DNA of 64,000 nt from F23-B02 sp963625685. GTDB lineage: Bacteria > Bacillota > Clostridia > Oscillospirales > Oscillospiraceae. How positions within the stretch are numbered: the stretch's first letter is position 1; each line of letters begins with the position of its first letter. The position numbers were made by a program, and so were the translations under genes. This document shows positions 14,700 through 22,513 of this stretch, piece after piece. The notes below the pieces were generated by a model, which saw only the letters and a program-made list of their open reading frames with translations, was not told the DNA's origin and did no database searches. The DNA lies in assembly GCA_963625685.1 (NCBI GenBank), contig CAVFTR010000007.1, positions 40,081 through 104,080 of the forward strand, in the 5' to 3' direction.

Positions 14700-15371
14700 A
14701 TGCGTATTCTTATAGCCGAGGACGAGGTCGGCATTGCAAAGGCCCTCAAGCTCGTCCTCGAAAAAAACCGTTTTGCCGTGGATATGGTGCACAACGGTCT
14801 TGACGCGCTTGAATATATGCTGTCGGTGAGCTACGACGCGGTCGTGCTTGATATAATGATGCCCGGGCTCGATGGGCTCGAGGTCTTGAAGCGCGCAAGG
14901 GAAAAGGGCGTCGGCGCGCCGGTGCTGTTTTTAACCGCCAGGGCCGAGGTCGAGGACCGCATCGCGGGGCTCGACGCGGGGGCCGACGACTATCTGCCCA
15001 AGCCCTTTGCAATGGGAGAATTCATCTCGCGCGTGCGCGCGCTGACGCGCCGCAGCGGAAGCTACGCGCCCGACGTTATACGGGTCGGCAGCACGAGCCT
15101 TGATCTGAGCTCGTACACGCTCTCGGCAAACTCGCAGAGCGTGCGCCTCAACAACAAGGAGTTTCAGCTCATGGAGCTGTTCATGCGAAACCGCGGCCGC
15201 GTTTTCTCGACAGACGCTCTCATGCAGAAGGTCTGGGATCTCGACACGGAGTCGGAGACCGACGTCGTGTGGACCTATATCGGCTTTCTGCGCAAAAAGC
15301 TGCGCGGTCTTGACGCGGACGTCGAGATAAAGACCATACGCGGCGCGGGCTATGCGCTGGAGGAAAAGTGA
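14700..15371 (+). CDS. OmpR/PhoB-family response regulator
   Basis: 223 residues. The receiver domain starts MRILIAEDEVG with the acidic pair, has phospho-acceptor Asp in VVLDIMMPG and the conserved Lys in DYLPKPF. The C-terminal winged helix ends with TIRGAGYALEEK. The ATG at 14700 has GAGGTGA five bases upstream. It overlaps the kinase start (TGATG), so the pair is coupled. By context it is a secretion or envelope stress regulator of the divergent htrA. Confidence 0.93.
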   Translation: MRILIAEDEVGIAKALKLVLEKNRFAVDMVHNGLDALEYMLSVSYDAVVLDIMMPGLDGLEVLKRAREKGVGAPVLFLTARAEVEDRIAGLDAGADDYLPKPFAMGEFISRVRALTRRSGSYAPDVIRVGSTSLDLSSYTLSANSQSVRLNNKEFQLMELFMRNRGRVFSTDALMQKVWDLDTESETDVVWTYIGFLRKKLRGLDADVEIKTIRGAGYALEEK

Positions 15372-16585
15372 TGCTCGTTAAAATGCGGCGAAGATTCATC
15401 GCCTCGGCGATGGCGGCGATGGGCGCTGTGACGCTCGTGCTGCTGGTCGCGGTGAATCTTTGGAACTACACCCTGACGACAAGCAAGCTCGACGACACGA
15501 TAGATACGCTCATAACGACCGGGCAGGAGCCCTACTCCGGCTCGTCGAGCTTTACGCTGCCGGACATTTTTTCAAGCTCGCCGGAGACGAAGTACATGAC
15601 GCGCTATTTTGCCGTCGTTTACGACGCCGACGGCGACGCGCAGCACGTTTTCAGCGACTATATCGCGACCGTTTCCGCGCAGGAGGCCCTGTACTACGCC
15701 GCCGACGCTCTCTCCGAGGGGCATACGCAGGGCTATTACGGCGACTATCGCTACTGCGTGAAGGAGGGCTCGGCCGGCAGCGTGATAATCTTCCTCAACG
15801 CCTCGCCCGAGCAGCAGTCGATGAGAACGCTGCTGAGCGTTTCGCTCTTCGTCGCGGCGGCGAGCCTGCTTCTGGGCTTTGCGCTGGTGACGGCCTTTTC
15901 AAAAAAGGCCATCGCGCCCTATATACGCAATATTGAGCTTCAGAAGCAGTTCATAACAGACGCCGGACACGAGCTCAAGACCCCGCTGACCTCCATCTCG
16001 ACGAGCGCGGACGTGCTCAAGATGGAAAACGGCGACAACGAGTGGGTCGACAACATACAAAAGCAGACCGTGCGCATGTCGCGCCTTGTGAAAAATCTCG
16101 TGACGCTCTCGCGTCTTGACGAGGGCGTTCCGCTGCCGGACAGGAGCGAGTTCTCGCTCTCGGACGCGGCCTGGGAGGCCGCCGAGCCCTTTGAGATGCG
16201 CGCAAGGGCGCAGGGCAAGAGCTACAGTCAGAGCATAAGCCCCGAGCTTATGATGACCGGCGACATGGCCGCCGTGCAGCAGCTCATATCCATCCTGCTC
16301 GACAACGCCTTCAAATATTCCGACGACGGCGGCGAGATACGCCTTTCGGTGTATTCACAGCACAAAAGCAACATCATCGAGGTCTATAACACCTGCCCGC
16401 CGGGCTCGCTCGGCGATATCGACCGCTTTTTCGACCGCTTTTACCGCGCCGACAGCTCGCGCCGCTACGACGGCGGCACGGGCATAGGCCTTGCCATAGC
16501 AAAGGCCACCGCGCAGGCCCTCGGCGGCAGCATAAGCGCCGAAACAGCCGACGGAAAAAGCATCGTTTTCCGCGTGACGCTGTAA
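15371..16585 (+). CDS. Membrane sensor histidine kinase
   Basis: 404 residues. One membrane helix near 13-32, an extracellular sensor region of about 110 residues, a second helix near 155-175, the H-box DAGHELKTPLTS with the phospho-acceptor His, and an ATPase domain with N-box DNAFKYS and G-box GGTGIGLAIAK. It phosphorylates the coupled response regulator. Its position opposite htrA parallels CssS, but the sensor domain is too divergent to assign a ligand. Confidence 0.92.
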   Translation: MLVKMRRRFIASAMAAMGAVTLVLLVAVNLWNYTLTTSKLDDTIDTLITTGQEPYSGSSSFTLPDIFSSSPETKYMTRYFAVVYDADGDAQHVFSDYIATVSAQEALYYAADALSEGHTQGYYGDYRYCVKEGSAGSVIIFLNASPEQQSMRTLLSVSLFVAAASLLLGFALVTAFSKKAIAPYIRNIELQKQFITDAGHELKTPLTSISTSADVLKMENGDNEWVDNIQKQTVRMSRLVKNLVTLSRLDEGVPLPDRSEFSLSDAAWEAAEPFEMRARAQGKSYSQSISPELMMTGDMAAVQQLISILLDNAFKYSDDGGEIRLSVYSQHKSNIIEVYNTCPPGSLGDIDRFFDRFYRADSSRRYDGGTGIGLAIAKATAQALGGSISAETADGKSIVFRVTL

Positions 16586-16587
16586 AA

Positions 16588-16850
16588 AACGACCCTTACG
16601 GGTCGTTCCAGCGTGTCAAAAAAGTCTGCGACTTTTTTGCACGCTTCAAAAACGCCACATTTTTTGTGAAGCTCAAGCTTCACAAAAAATCTCGCTACGC
16701 TCGTCAAAAAGCCTGATAGCTCAGGCGTTTTTGATGGCTATGATCCAACTCGAGGCGGGCCTTGCCCCCTCGAGCTCCCCCGCTGCGCGGTTATCTTTAC
16801 ACAGCGGCGTAGGTTTTTTTGACAGCCTGAAACGACCCTTACGGGTCGTT
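16588..16850. repeat. Palindromic intergenic element, copy 1
   Basis: Core 16652-16820 matches copy 2 (21603-21768) over about 165 bases. Inside are a hairpin around TTTTTTGTGAAGC (about 16659-16687), a second stem CCTGA/TCAGG within CAAAAA...TTTTTG, and a shared block GAGGCGGGCCTTGCCCCC. The core is flanked by two identical 20-bp palindromes (AACGACCC-TTAC-GGGTCGTT at 16588-16607 and 16831-16850). TGTCAAAAAA and its complement also occur inside both ends, like terminal inverted repeats. The first palindrome serves as terminator of the histidine kinase gene. Confidence 0.8.
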
Positions 16851-16906
16851 CACCGCTCGCTCGGGCCGGGGTCGCAGTCTCCGAATATCATATCGTCAAT
16901 GTCCAT
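16850..16906 (-). CDS. Possible 18-residue mini-ORF
   Basis: ATG at 16906 with a good GAGGTGA site five bases upstream encodes MDIDDMIFGD and eight more residues, then a stop that coincides with the edge of the flanking palindrome of the repeat element. It lies downstream of the metallophosphoesterase gene on the same strand. It may be a genuine micro-peptide or the 5' stump of a gene cut by the element. Low certainty. Confidence 0.3.
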   Translation of the reverse strand: MDIDDMIFGDCDPGPSER

Positions 16907-16973
16907 ATCAGTCACCTCGTTTTTTTCAGCATACTTATATTGTATGCAGCTGCGAGGGAAAACATGATAAAAT

Positions 16974-17831
16974 TTATTGCTCCGCTCCGAGCGTGACGCA
17001 GACGAGCTCCGGACGGTTGAAGATGCGCGGAACGGACACGGAGTTGCCGAGCCCGCGCGAGACTATCATGGTGTAGCTGCCGTTATAGAACATCCCCTCG
17101 GTAAAATCCGGGAAAAGGCGCCTGTCGGTCCCGATAAGGCCGCCGACGCCCGGTATGCGGATAAGCCCGCCGTGCGCGTGGCCGGACAGGATGAGGTCCA
17201 CCGGCAGCGAGGGATACTCCGTCATCCAGTAGTTGCGGTGACCGAGCAGTATCCTGAACGCCGAGGGATACGCCTCGTCCATTTTCCGTGCAAGCTCATC
17301 TGGCATGAGCATGTCGGCGTAGGCAAGCGGATCCTCGACGCCGCCGAGGACTATTCTGTCCTCCCCGCGGCTTATCGTGAGATATTCGTTGCTCAGGTAT
17401 TTCACTCCGGCGTTTTCCATTATGCTGCGCACCTGCGCGGCAAGGCCCGAGCCGAACTCGTGGTTGCCGCTGACGAAGTACACTGGACACAGCCGCACGA
17501 GCCGCCGCACGAGCTTTTCGACCGCCCCGAGATCGCCATCGTCGGTGACGAAGTCGCCGGTGAGCGCGATGATATCCGGCTCAAGAGCGGCGACCTTTTC
17601 GGCAAGCTCCGTCCCGTCCTCGCCGAACTGCGCCCCGTGCAGGTCGGAAAGCTGCACTATCCTGAAGCCGTCGAAGCTCTCCGGCAGCCTTGACGATCTG
17701 AGCTCGTATCGGCTAACCTCGAGCTGCCGGCCGCCGTCGATCATGAGGAAAACGCATATCGCCGCGAGCGCCACTATGACAAGCCCAGTCAGGCAGCCGC
17801 GCCCTTTATGTTTTTTGCCCTTAGCCTTCAA
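16974..17831 (-). CDS. Membrane-anchored metallophosphoesterase (YkuE-like)
   Basis: About 285 residues. One N-terminal membrane helix precedes a calcineurin-like domain with the metal-ligand motifs DLHGAQFG (D-x-H), GDFV, GNHEFG, LLGHR and GHAHGG. Such proteins with a membrane anchor often act on lipid or nucleotide phosphodiesters at the cell surface. I prefer a TTG start at 17831 because GAGG lies seven bases upstream; an in-frame TTG at 17867 is the alternative. The family call is sure, the substrate unknown. Confidence 0.88.
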   Translation of the reverse strand: MKAKGKKHKGRGCLTGLVIVALAAICVFLMIDGGRQLEVSRYELRSSRLPESFDGFRIVQLSDLHGAQFGEDGTELAEKVAALEPDIIALTGDFVTDDGDLGAVEKLVRRLVRLCPVYFVSGNHEFGSGLAAQVRSIMENAGVKYLSNEYLTISRGEDRIVLGGVEDPLAYADMLMPDELARKMDEAYPSAFRILLGHRNYWMTEYPSLPVDLILSGHAHGGLIRIPGVGGLIGTDRRLFPDFTEGMFYNGSYTMIVSRGLGNSVSVPRIFNRPELVCVTLGAEQ

Positions 17832-17903
17832 TGTATTGCCTCGTTTTATCGTAATACTCTGCGGCAATCATACCACAAGACGCGCAAAGCTGCAACTTTG
17901 CTA

Positions 17904-17932
17904 TTGAAACCGGTGCCCCTTTGGGGTATAAT
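17904..17932 (+). promoter_or_regulatory. Promoter of the SurA/PrsA-like gene
   Basis: TTGAAA (17904-17909), 17-base spacer, TATAAT (17927-17932), about 40 bases before the start codon. Confidence 0.8.
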
Positions 17933-17971
17933 GTATAAATCCAACCGGAAATTTAAAAAGGAAGATCAGAC

Positions 17972-19276
17972 ATGAGTTCATCAACCGAAAGAAAAAACAG
18001 ACAGGCTGCCCGCAGCGAAGGGACCTATGCAAAGGATATCCACGCAAAGAAGGCCGCCGACAAGAAGAAGGAGCAGAAGATCAAGTGGACCGTCGTAGGC
18101 GTGGCCCTTGTCATCTTCTTTGCATTCGCTATCTACCTCAACACCGGCGCGCTTTACAGATCGCTCGACGCGCTGACGATCTCCAACACCGAGGTCACCG
18201 TCGACGATACGACCATCGCCGCCGGCGAGCGCAGCTTCTCCGTGGCTGAGTGCAACTATATCTATCATATGCAGTATATCAGCCTTCTGAACACCTACGG
18301 CGACTACGCCTCCACCCTTCTGCAGCTTGACACCTCCAAGCCCCTCGACGAGCAGGAGTGCCCCATGAACCCGAACTCCGACGAGGACAGCGAGGACGGC
18401 GAGAGCACGGAGAGCTACACCTGGGACGATTATTTCCGCGACGCTACCAAGTCCACGCTCTCTCAGCTGGCAGCCTTCGAGGCCTATGCCGAGCAGCATG
18501 ACATCAAGCTCGGCGAGGACGATCTCAAGGAGATAGACGAGACCATCGACTCCATCGCCGAGACCGCCAAGGAGAATAACTACGGCAGCGCCAGCAAGTT
18601 CCTCGCCGCAAACTACGGCCGCGGCTGCAACGAGAGCGTCGCCCGCGGGATCCTCGAGCTCCAGGCCCTTGCCTCCAAGGTCCAGAGCAGCATCACCGAC
18701 GCCGAGGAATACACGGCCGAGGAGCTGGCCGCCGAGTACGAGACCGTAAAGGACAGCTATGACAAGTTCACCTACAGCTACTATCTCGTTGCCGCCGAGC
18801 TGCCCGAGCACGAGCACTCCGACGACGAGGACGAGGATGCGCATACGCCGACCGACGAGGCTCTGGCCGAGGCCAAGGCCACCGCTGAGGATATCCTCAA
18901 GAGCGTAGAGGACGGCAGCTCCCTTTCCGACGCCGTTGCCGCGGCCGTCGCCGACGCCACTGTCACCGAGCAGAGCGAGCTTGCAGGCTCCTCCGTCGAG
19001 TCCGACCTCTCCGAGTGGCTCAAGAGCGCCGATCGCAAGGCCGGCGACATGACCGTTATAGACGCAAGCTCCGGCAGCTATGTCGTCGTGTTCACCGAGC
19101 GCGACAACAACCAGGCTCCCACCGAGGAGAGCGGCGATCAGAACTACTGCGATTACATCGCCGAGAGCCTGCTCAAGCAGGAGGTGCTCAGCGAGTGGAA
19201 CGAGCACGTTTTCAGCAGCATCACCGCTGTTTACGAGGGCTCCTACACCGGCTCTGCCCGCTACGTCGGCATCTGA
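17972..19276 (+). CDS. Membrane-anchored SurA/PrsA-like chaperone protein
   Basis: 434 residues. A charged, Lys-rich cytoplasmic N terminus (about 1-38), one membrane helix (about 39-60), then a long acidic, Ala-rich extracellular helical part resembling the N-terminal domain of SurA/PrsA foldases. A parvulin-like segment is suggested near residues 250-390 (YYLVAAELPEH to VVFTERDN). An insert HEHSDDEDEDAH is rich in acidic and His residues and could bind metal. Peptidyl-prolyl isomerase activity cannot be confirmed, as parvulin signature residues are not clear. Confidence 0.65.
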   Translation: MSSSTERKNRQAARSEGTYAKDIHAKKAADKKKEQKIKWTVVGVALVIFFAFAIYLNTGALYRSLDALTISNTEVTVDDTTIAAGERSFSVAECNYIYHMQYISLLNTYGDYASTLLQLDTSKPLDEQECPMNPNSDEDSEDGESTESYTWDDYFRDATKSTLSQLAAFEAYAEQHDIKLGEDDLKEIDETIDSIAETAKENNYGSASKFLAANYGRGCNESVARGILELQALASKVQSSITDAEEYTAEELAAEYETVKDSYDKFTYSYYLVAAELPEHEHSDDEDEDAHTPTDEALAEAKATAEDILKSVEDGSSLSDAVAAAVADATVTEQSELAGSSVESDLSEWLKSADRKAGDMTVIDASSGSYVVVFTERDNNQAPTEESGDQNYCDYIAESLLKQEVLSEWNEHVFSSITAVYEGSYTGSARYVGI

Positions 19277-19289
19277 TGAATCAAACACG

Positions 19290-19316
19290 AAAGGCCGTTC
19301 CAACGGAACGGCCTTT
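19290..19316 (+). terminator. Intrinsic terminator
   Basis: AAAGGCCGTTCC (19290-19301) pairs with GGAACGGCCTTT (19305-19316). It lies between the SurA-like gene and tcdA; few T follow, so termination may be partial. Confidence 0.65.
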
Positions 19317-19337
19317 GCTTATTTAACGGAGAATGAC

Positions 19338-20045
19338 ATGAACGAAAGGACCATACGCGCCGAAATGCTCCTCGGAGCCGAGGCGATGGAAAGGCTCGGG
19401 CGCGCGCATGTCGCGGTCTTCGGGCTCGGCGGCGTGGGCTCATGGTGCGCCGAGGCGCTCGCACGCAGCGGCGTCGGGCATCTGACGCTCATAGACCAGG
19501 ACACGGTGAGTCTGAGCAACATAAACCGCCAGCTGTGCGCCCTCAGCTCGACCGTGGATATGCCCAAGGCCGAGGTGCTGCGCCGCCGCATCGAAGATAT
19601 AGACCCCGATATCGCCGTTAATTGCATCGTCGGGCGCTACGAGGCCGAGGGCCGCGAGCGCTTTTTCGCAGACTACGACTATATCGTCGACTGCATCGAC
19701 CTTGTATCCTGCAAGGTCGACCTCATCGTCACGGCAAAGGAGCGCGGCATACCCATAGTCTCCGCGCTCGGCACCGGCAACAAGCGCGACGCGCAGCGGC
19801 TCATGCTCTGCGATATAAAAAAGACCAGCGGCTGTCCGCTGGCGAGGGTCGTGCGCAGGGAGCTGCGCAGGGCGGGTATAGAGCGGCACGACGTCGTCTT
19901 CTCTCCCGAGGAGGCGATGGAGCCGCAGCAGTTTGAGGCTCCGCCCCCCGGGCGCAGGAGCGTCCCCGGCTCGCTGGTATGGGTGCCGGCGAGCGCGGGG
20001 CTTCTGCTGTGTCAGCACGTCGTAACGTCGATGATCGGCTTATAG
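19338..20045 (+). CDS. tcdA: tRNA threonylcarbamoyladenosine dehydratase (TcdA/CsdL, ThiF family)
   Basis: 235 residues. The nucleotide-binding loop reads VFGLGGVGSWCAEAL, followed by the E1-like DQDTVSLSNINRQ motif, Arg-rich middle and GTGNKRDAQR, all standard for TcdA. The enzyme uses ATP to cyclise t6A to ct6A at position 37 of ANN-decoding tRNAs. The ATG at 19338 has GGAG eight bases upstream. It converges with and overlaps the MBL gene by six bases. Confidence 0.9.
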   Translation: MNERTIRAEMLLGAEAMERLGRAHVAVFGLGGVGSWCAEALARSGVGHLTLIDQDTVSLSNINRQLCALSSTVDMPKAEVLRRRIEDIDPDIAVNCIVGRYEAEGRERFFADYDYIVDCIDLVSCKVDLIVTAKERGIPIVSALGTGNKRDAQRLMLCDIKKTSGCPLARVVRRELRRAGIERHDVVFSPEEAMEPQQFEAPPPGRRSVPGSLVWVPASAGLLLCQHVVTSMIGL

Positions 20046-20897
20046 CTCGATCACCTGCGGCACAACGGCCGGATCGTGGTTTGCGATGACGGCGATGCAG
20101 TTGGGGTCCTCCGCCTGCCCGGCTATCCAGTCGAAGGACTTGAGCATGGCCTTTTCGTTGAAGCCGAAGCCCGGCAGTATCCTCTCGCGCCAGGAGCGCT
20201 CGGAAAACGCCGCGTCCGAGGTCAGGACGACGAATTTATCGCCGTTTTTTATCTTCACGCCTATCTGCCCGTCCGTGTGTCCGGGCAGGCACACAAAGGT
20301 CACCGTTTCGTCGCCGAAGAGGTCGTACGACCACCACAGCGGCCCGTCCATCGTGCCCTTGAACCAGAAATGCTCGATGGGTATGCCCTCATACAGCTTT
20401 GCCGGCTGACGCAGCCTGTACACCGTGCGTATCGTCCACCAGCCCTCCTCCTCGGGCAGGAGGATGCGCTTTGCGCCCCTTACCGAGCGCAGGCCGCTGA
20501 CGTGGTCGGCATCAAGATGCGTGAGCACGACCGCGTCGAGGGCTTCGGGAGCTATGCCCATCGCGGCCAGCTGCTCAAAAACGGTCTTGCCTTTTTCGAC
20601 CCTGGGATGATAAAATGCAGCAAGGTAGCCCGGCAGCTGGCTTTTTACGGCCGCGGCGTCGTACACGCCGTCGGGGCTTATCTCCCGGCTCCAGCCCGTG
20701 TCTATGAGCACCTTCCCCTTCGGATGCTCTATGAGATAGGCCGAGACCGGAAGCTCAACGCGCCCGGAGGCCCTGTCAAACACGCCGCGCCGCGCGTTTT
20801 TGAGGTTCACGCCGCCGCCGTAGGGCACTGCTCTGGAGACGAGCATGCTCCCGCAGTGAAGGATATGTATCCTGATCGATGATGTTTCGTCAGCCAT
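20040..20897 (-). CDS. Metallo-beta-lactamase fold hydrolase, N-acyl homoserine lactonase-like
   Basis: 285 residues of the MBL fold. The zinc motif reads THLDADHVSG (HxDxDH in place of HxHxDH), with further ligands in PGHTDGQ and the late TSDAAF and NHDP segments. This variant motif is common in the AHL-lactonase-like branch. Lactone hydrolysis is a possibility, but sequence alone does not fix the substrate. It is divergent from a TetR gene with a perfect operator between them, so expression is probably induced by a small molecule. Confidence 0.82.
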   Translation of the reverse strand: MADETSSIRIHILHCGSMLVSRAVPYGGGVNLKNARRGVFDRASGRVELPVSAYLIEHPKGKVLIDTGWSREISPDGVYDAAAVKSQLPGYLAAFYHPRVEKGKTVFEQLAAMGIAPEALDAVVLTHLDADHVSGLRSVRGAKRILLPEEEGWWTIRTVYRLRQPAKLYEGIPIEHFWFKGTMDGPLWWSYDLFGDETVTFVCLPGHTDGQIGVKIKNGDKFVVLTSDAAFSERSWRERILPGFGFNEKAMLKSFDWIAGQAEDPNCIAVIANHDPAVVPQVIEL

Positions 20898-20927
20898 TTT
20901 TTCGCTCTCCCCCTGTGGATTTTTAGC

Positions 20928-20941
20928 TTACCAAGTGGTAA
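20928..20941. promoter_or_regulatory. TetR-type operator
   Basis: TTACCA-AG-TGGTAA, a perfect 6-bp inverted repeat lying between the divergent MBL hydrolase and TetR genes. Its size and sequence are typical for TetR-family sites. Confidence 0.75.
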
Positions 20942-20987
20942 AATACTATCACAAAGGTCCGTATTTGTAAATATGTAAGGAGACAAA

Positions 20988-21569
20988 ATGCCGCTTATAG
21001 TTGATAAAGAAGCCGTCCGTATGGACATACTTATGGCGTTCCAGCGCTGCATAGACCGCAAGCCGCTCACGAACGTCTCCCTGCGCGATATCGCCGCCGA
21101 GGCAGATATGAGTCACGCGAAGCTCCTGAATTACTTTGACAGCAAGGAGGAGCTCATCATAAGCTATGTGCGCTACACGCGCGACTTCATGAGCGAAAAA
21201 TGCGTCGAGTGGTTCAACACGCACGAGCGCGCAGATTACGGCTCGAACGTCGATTACATGAACGCCTTCATGAGCTACGTCGCGCGCGGCAGGGTCGGCG
21301 AGCGCCGGCCGAACGCCACGACGCAGACCTACGTCCTCGCGCACTATAACGAGCGCGTGGCCGAGCTCATACGGGAGGAGTTTGCCGAGTGGCGGCGGAT
21401 AATGGAGCTGTGCCTCAAGCGCATTTACGGCGACGAGGTCGGCGCGCGCGAGGCCGAGGGCATGATGATCCTCATCGCGGGCACCTTCATCTGCAACTAC
21501 AACAACGCCCTTACAGGCTCCATCAGCGACGATATAATCGGCTCGTTCGATCTATTGCTGCGGTCATGA
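20988..21569 (+). CDS. TetR-family transcriptional regulator
   Basis: 193 residues with the N-terminal TetR helix-turn-helix (LTNVSLRDIAAEADMSHAKL, then YFDSKEELI) and a helical ligand-binding domain. The ATG at 20988 has AAGGAG upstream. It is divergent from the lactonase-like hydrolase and probably represses it and itself through the dyad at 20928-20941. Its stop codon lies inside a 20-bp perfect hairpin (21555-21600). Confidence 0.92.
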   Translation: MPLIVDKEAVRMDILMAFQRCIDRKPLTNVSLRDIAAEADMSHAKLLNYFDSKEELIISYVRYTRDFMSEKCVEWFNTHERADYGSNVDYMNAFMSYVARGRVGERRPNATTQTYVLAHYNERVAELIREEFAEWRRIMELCLKRIYGDEVGAREAEGMMILIAGTFICNYNNALTGSISDDIIGSFDLLLRS

Positions 21570-21600
21570 AAAAAACACAGTTTTTTCATGACCGCAGCAA
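21555..21600 (+). terminator. 20-bp perfect hairpin overlapping the TetR stop codon
   Basis: 21555-21574 pairs without mismatch with 21581-21600 over a 6-base loop. The left arm contains the last codons and the stop (21567-21569) of the TetR gene. There are T-runs in the stem top; it may act as terminator and marks the left edge of repeat copy 2. Confidence 0.75.
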
Positions 21601-21602
21601 TA

Positions 21603-21768
21603 ACGCCACATTTTTTGTGAAGCTGACGCTTCACGAAAAATCTCGCCGTGCTCGTCAAAAAGTCCGTACCGGACATTTTTGATGGCTATGATCTGACTCG
21701 AGGCGGGCCTTGCCCCCTCGAACTCCCCCGCTGCGCGGATGTTTTTACGCAGCAGCATAGTTTTTTGC
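21603..21768. repeat. Palindromic intergenic element, copy 2
   Basis: Aligns with 16652-16820 nearly end to end. Identical blocks include ACGCCACATTTTTTGTGAAGC, the TTTTTGATGGCTATGATC block and GAGGCGGGCCTTGCCCCC. Stems are kept while sequences differ: the loop-proximal stem here is TCCG/CGGA where copy 1 has CCTGA/TCAGG. This paired change argues for selection on structure. Confidence 0.8.
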
Positions 21769-21794
21769 AATCAAAAAAAGATCATCAGATCATG

Positions 21795-21825
21795 AAAAAT
21801 CCGGGGTCTCTGACTCCGGATTTTT
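21795..21825. terminator. Bidirectional intrinsic terminator
   Basis: AAAAATCCGG (21795-21804) pairs with CCGGATTTTT (21816-21825), with GTC/GAC inside. It ends the DUF1275 gene on the minus strand and any transcript leaving repeat copy 2. Confidence 0.8.
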
Positions 21826-21846
21826 TCATATAATTAACGATGCAGC

Positions 21847-22509
21847 TCAGGCCGCTTTTTCTCCGTCGATGAACATGACGGCGAAGGCGATAAACAGCAG
21901 CGCCGAGCTGAGAAGTATCGCTTTTTCCTGCCAGAGGCCGACAAAGACGTTTCCTATCACGGCGCCGAGGCCGAAGCAGGCTATGATACCGTAATACAGC
22001 GCCGCTCTGAGCAGCTGCTCTCTGTCGCGGACGCGGAGGTAGCTGCAGAGGCATTCCGTTCCGCTGCGCATATTTCCTATGCACATCGTCGTTGCGATGC
22101 TGTTGCCGCGTATTTTGCGGAAGCTTTCGACCTGTATGCCGCAGGCGAAGGATATCAGCGTATTTGCCGCCAGATCGAGCGTGAGCGGGAAAAACGCGAC
22201 CGCGGCGAGTATCAGCGCCTCGGCAAGGACGGACACCTGCCGCCAGTGGAGAAAATGCTTCCAGCGCACGCGCACGAGCTCGCTCACGGCAATGCCCAGC
22301 ACAAACGCGAGCACCGGCAGGAGATAGCTCAGCGCGCCCGGGATATCGCCCTCGGACAGATTCACGCCGACCAGCAGTATGTTGCCCGTCTGCGCGTTTG
22401 CAAAGACCCCTCCGCGCTCTATGTACGAATACGCGTCCATAAAGCCGCCCGAAACGGCCAGAAGCATGCCCATCCGTATGGATTCCGACATCTGTTTTGT
22501 GTCTTTCAT
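21847..22509 (-). CDS. DUF1275 (YoaK) family membrane protein
   Basis: 220 residues with about six hydrophobic segments. Family marks are GGFMDAYSYIERGGVFANAQTGN near the start and FACGIQVESFRKIRG with TMCIGNMRSG in the middle. The role of the family is unknown. I start at the ATG at 22509, which has GGAGGAG upstream. It lies four bases after the alpha/beta hydrolase stop, so they form an operon. Confidence 0.9.
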   Translation of the reverse strand: MKDTKQMSESIRMGMLLAVSGGFMDAYSYIERGGVFANAQTGNILLVGVNLSEGDIPGALSYLLPVLAFVLGIAVSELVRVRWKHFLHWRQVSVLAEALILAAVAFFPLTLDLAANTLISFACGIQVESFRKIRGNSIATTMCIGNMRSGTECLCSYLRVRDREQLLRAALYYGIIACFGLGAVIGNVFVGLWQEKAILLSSALLFIAFAVMFIDGEKAA

Positions 22510-22513
22510 GGTA

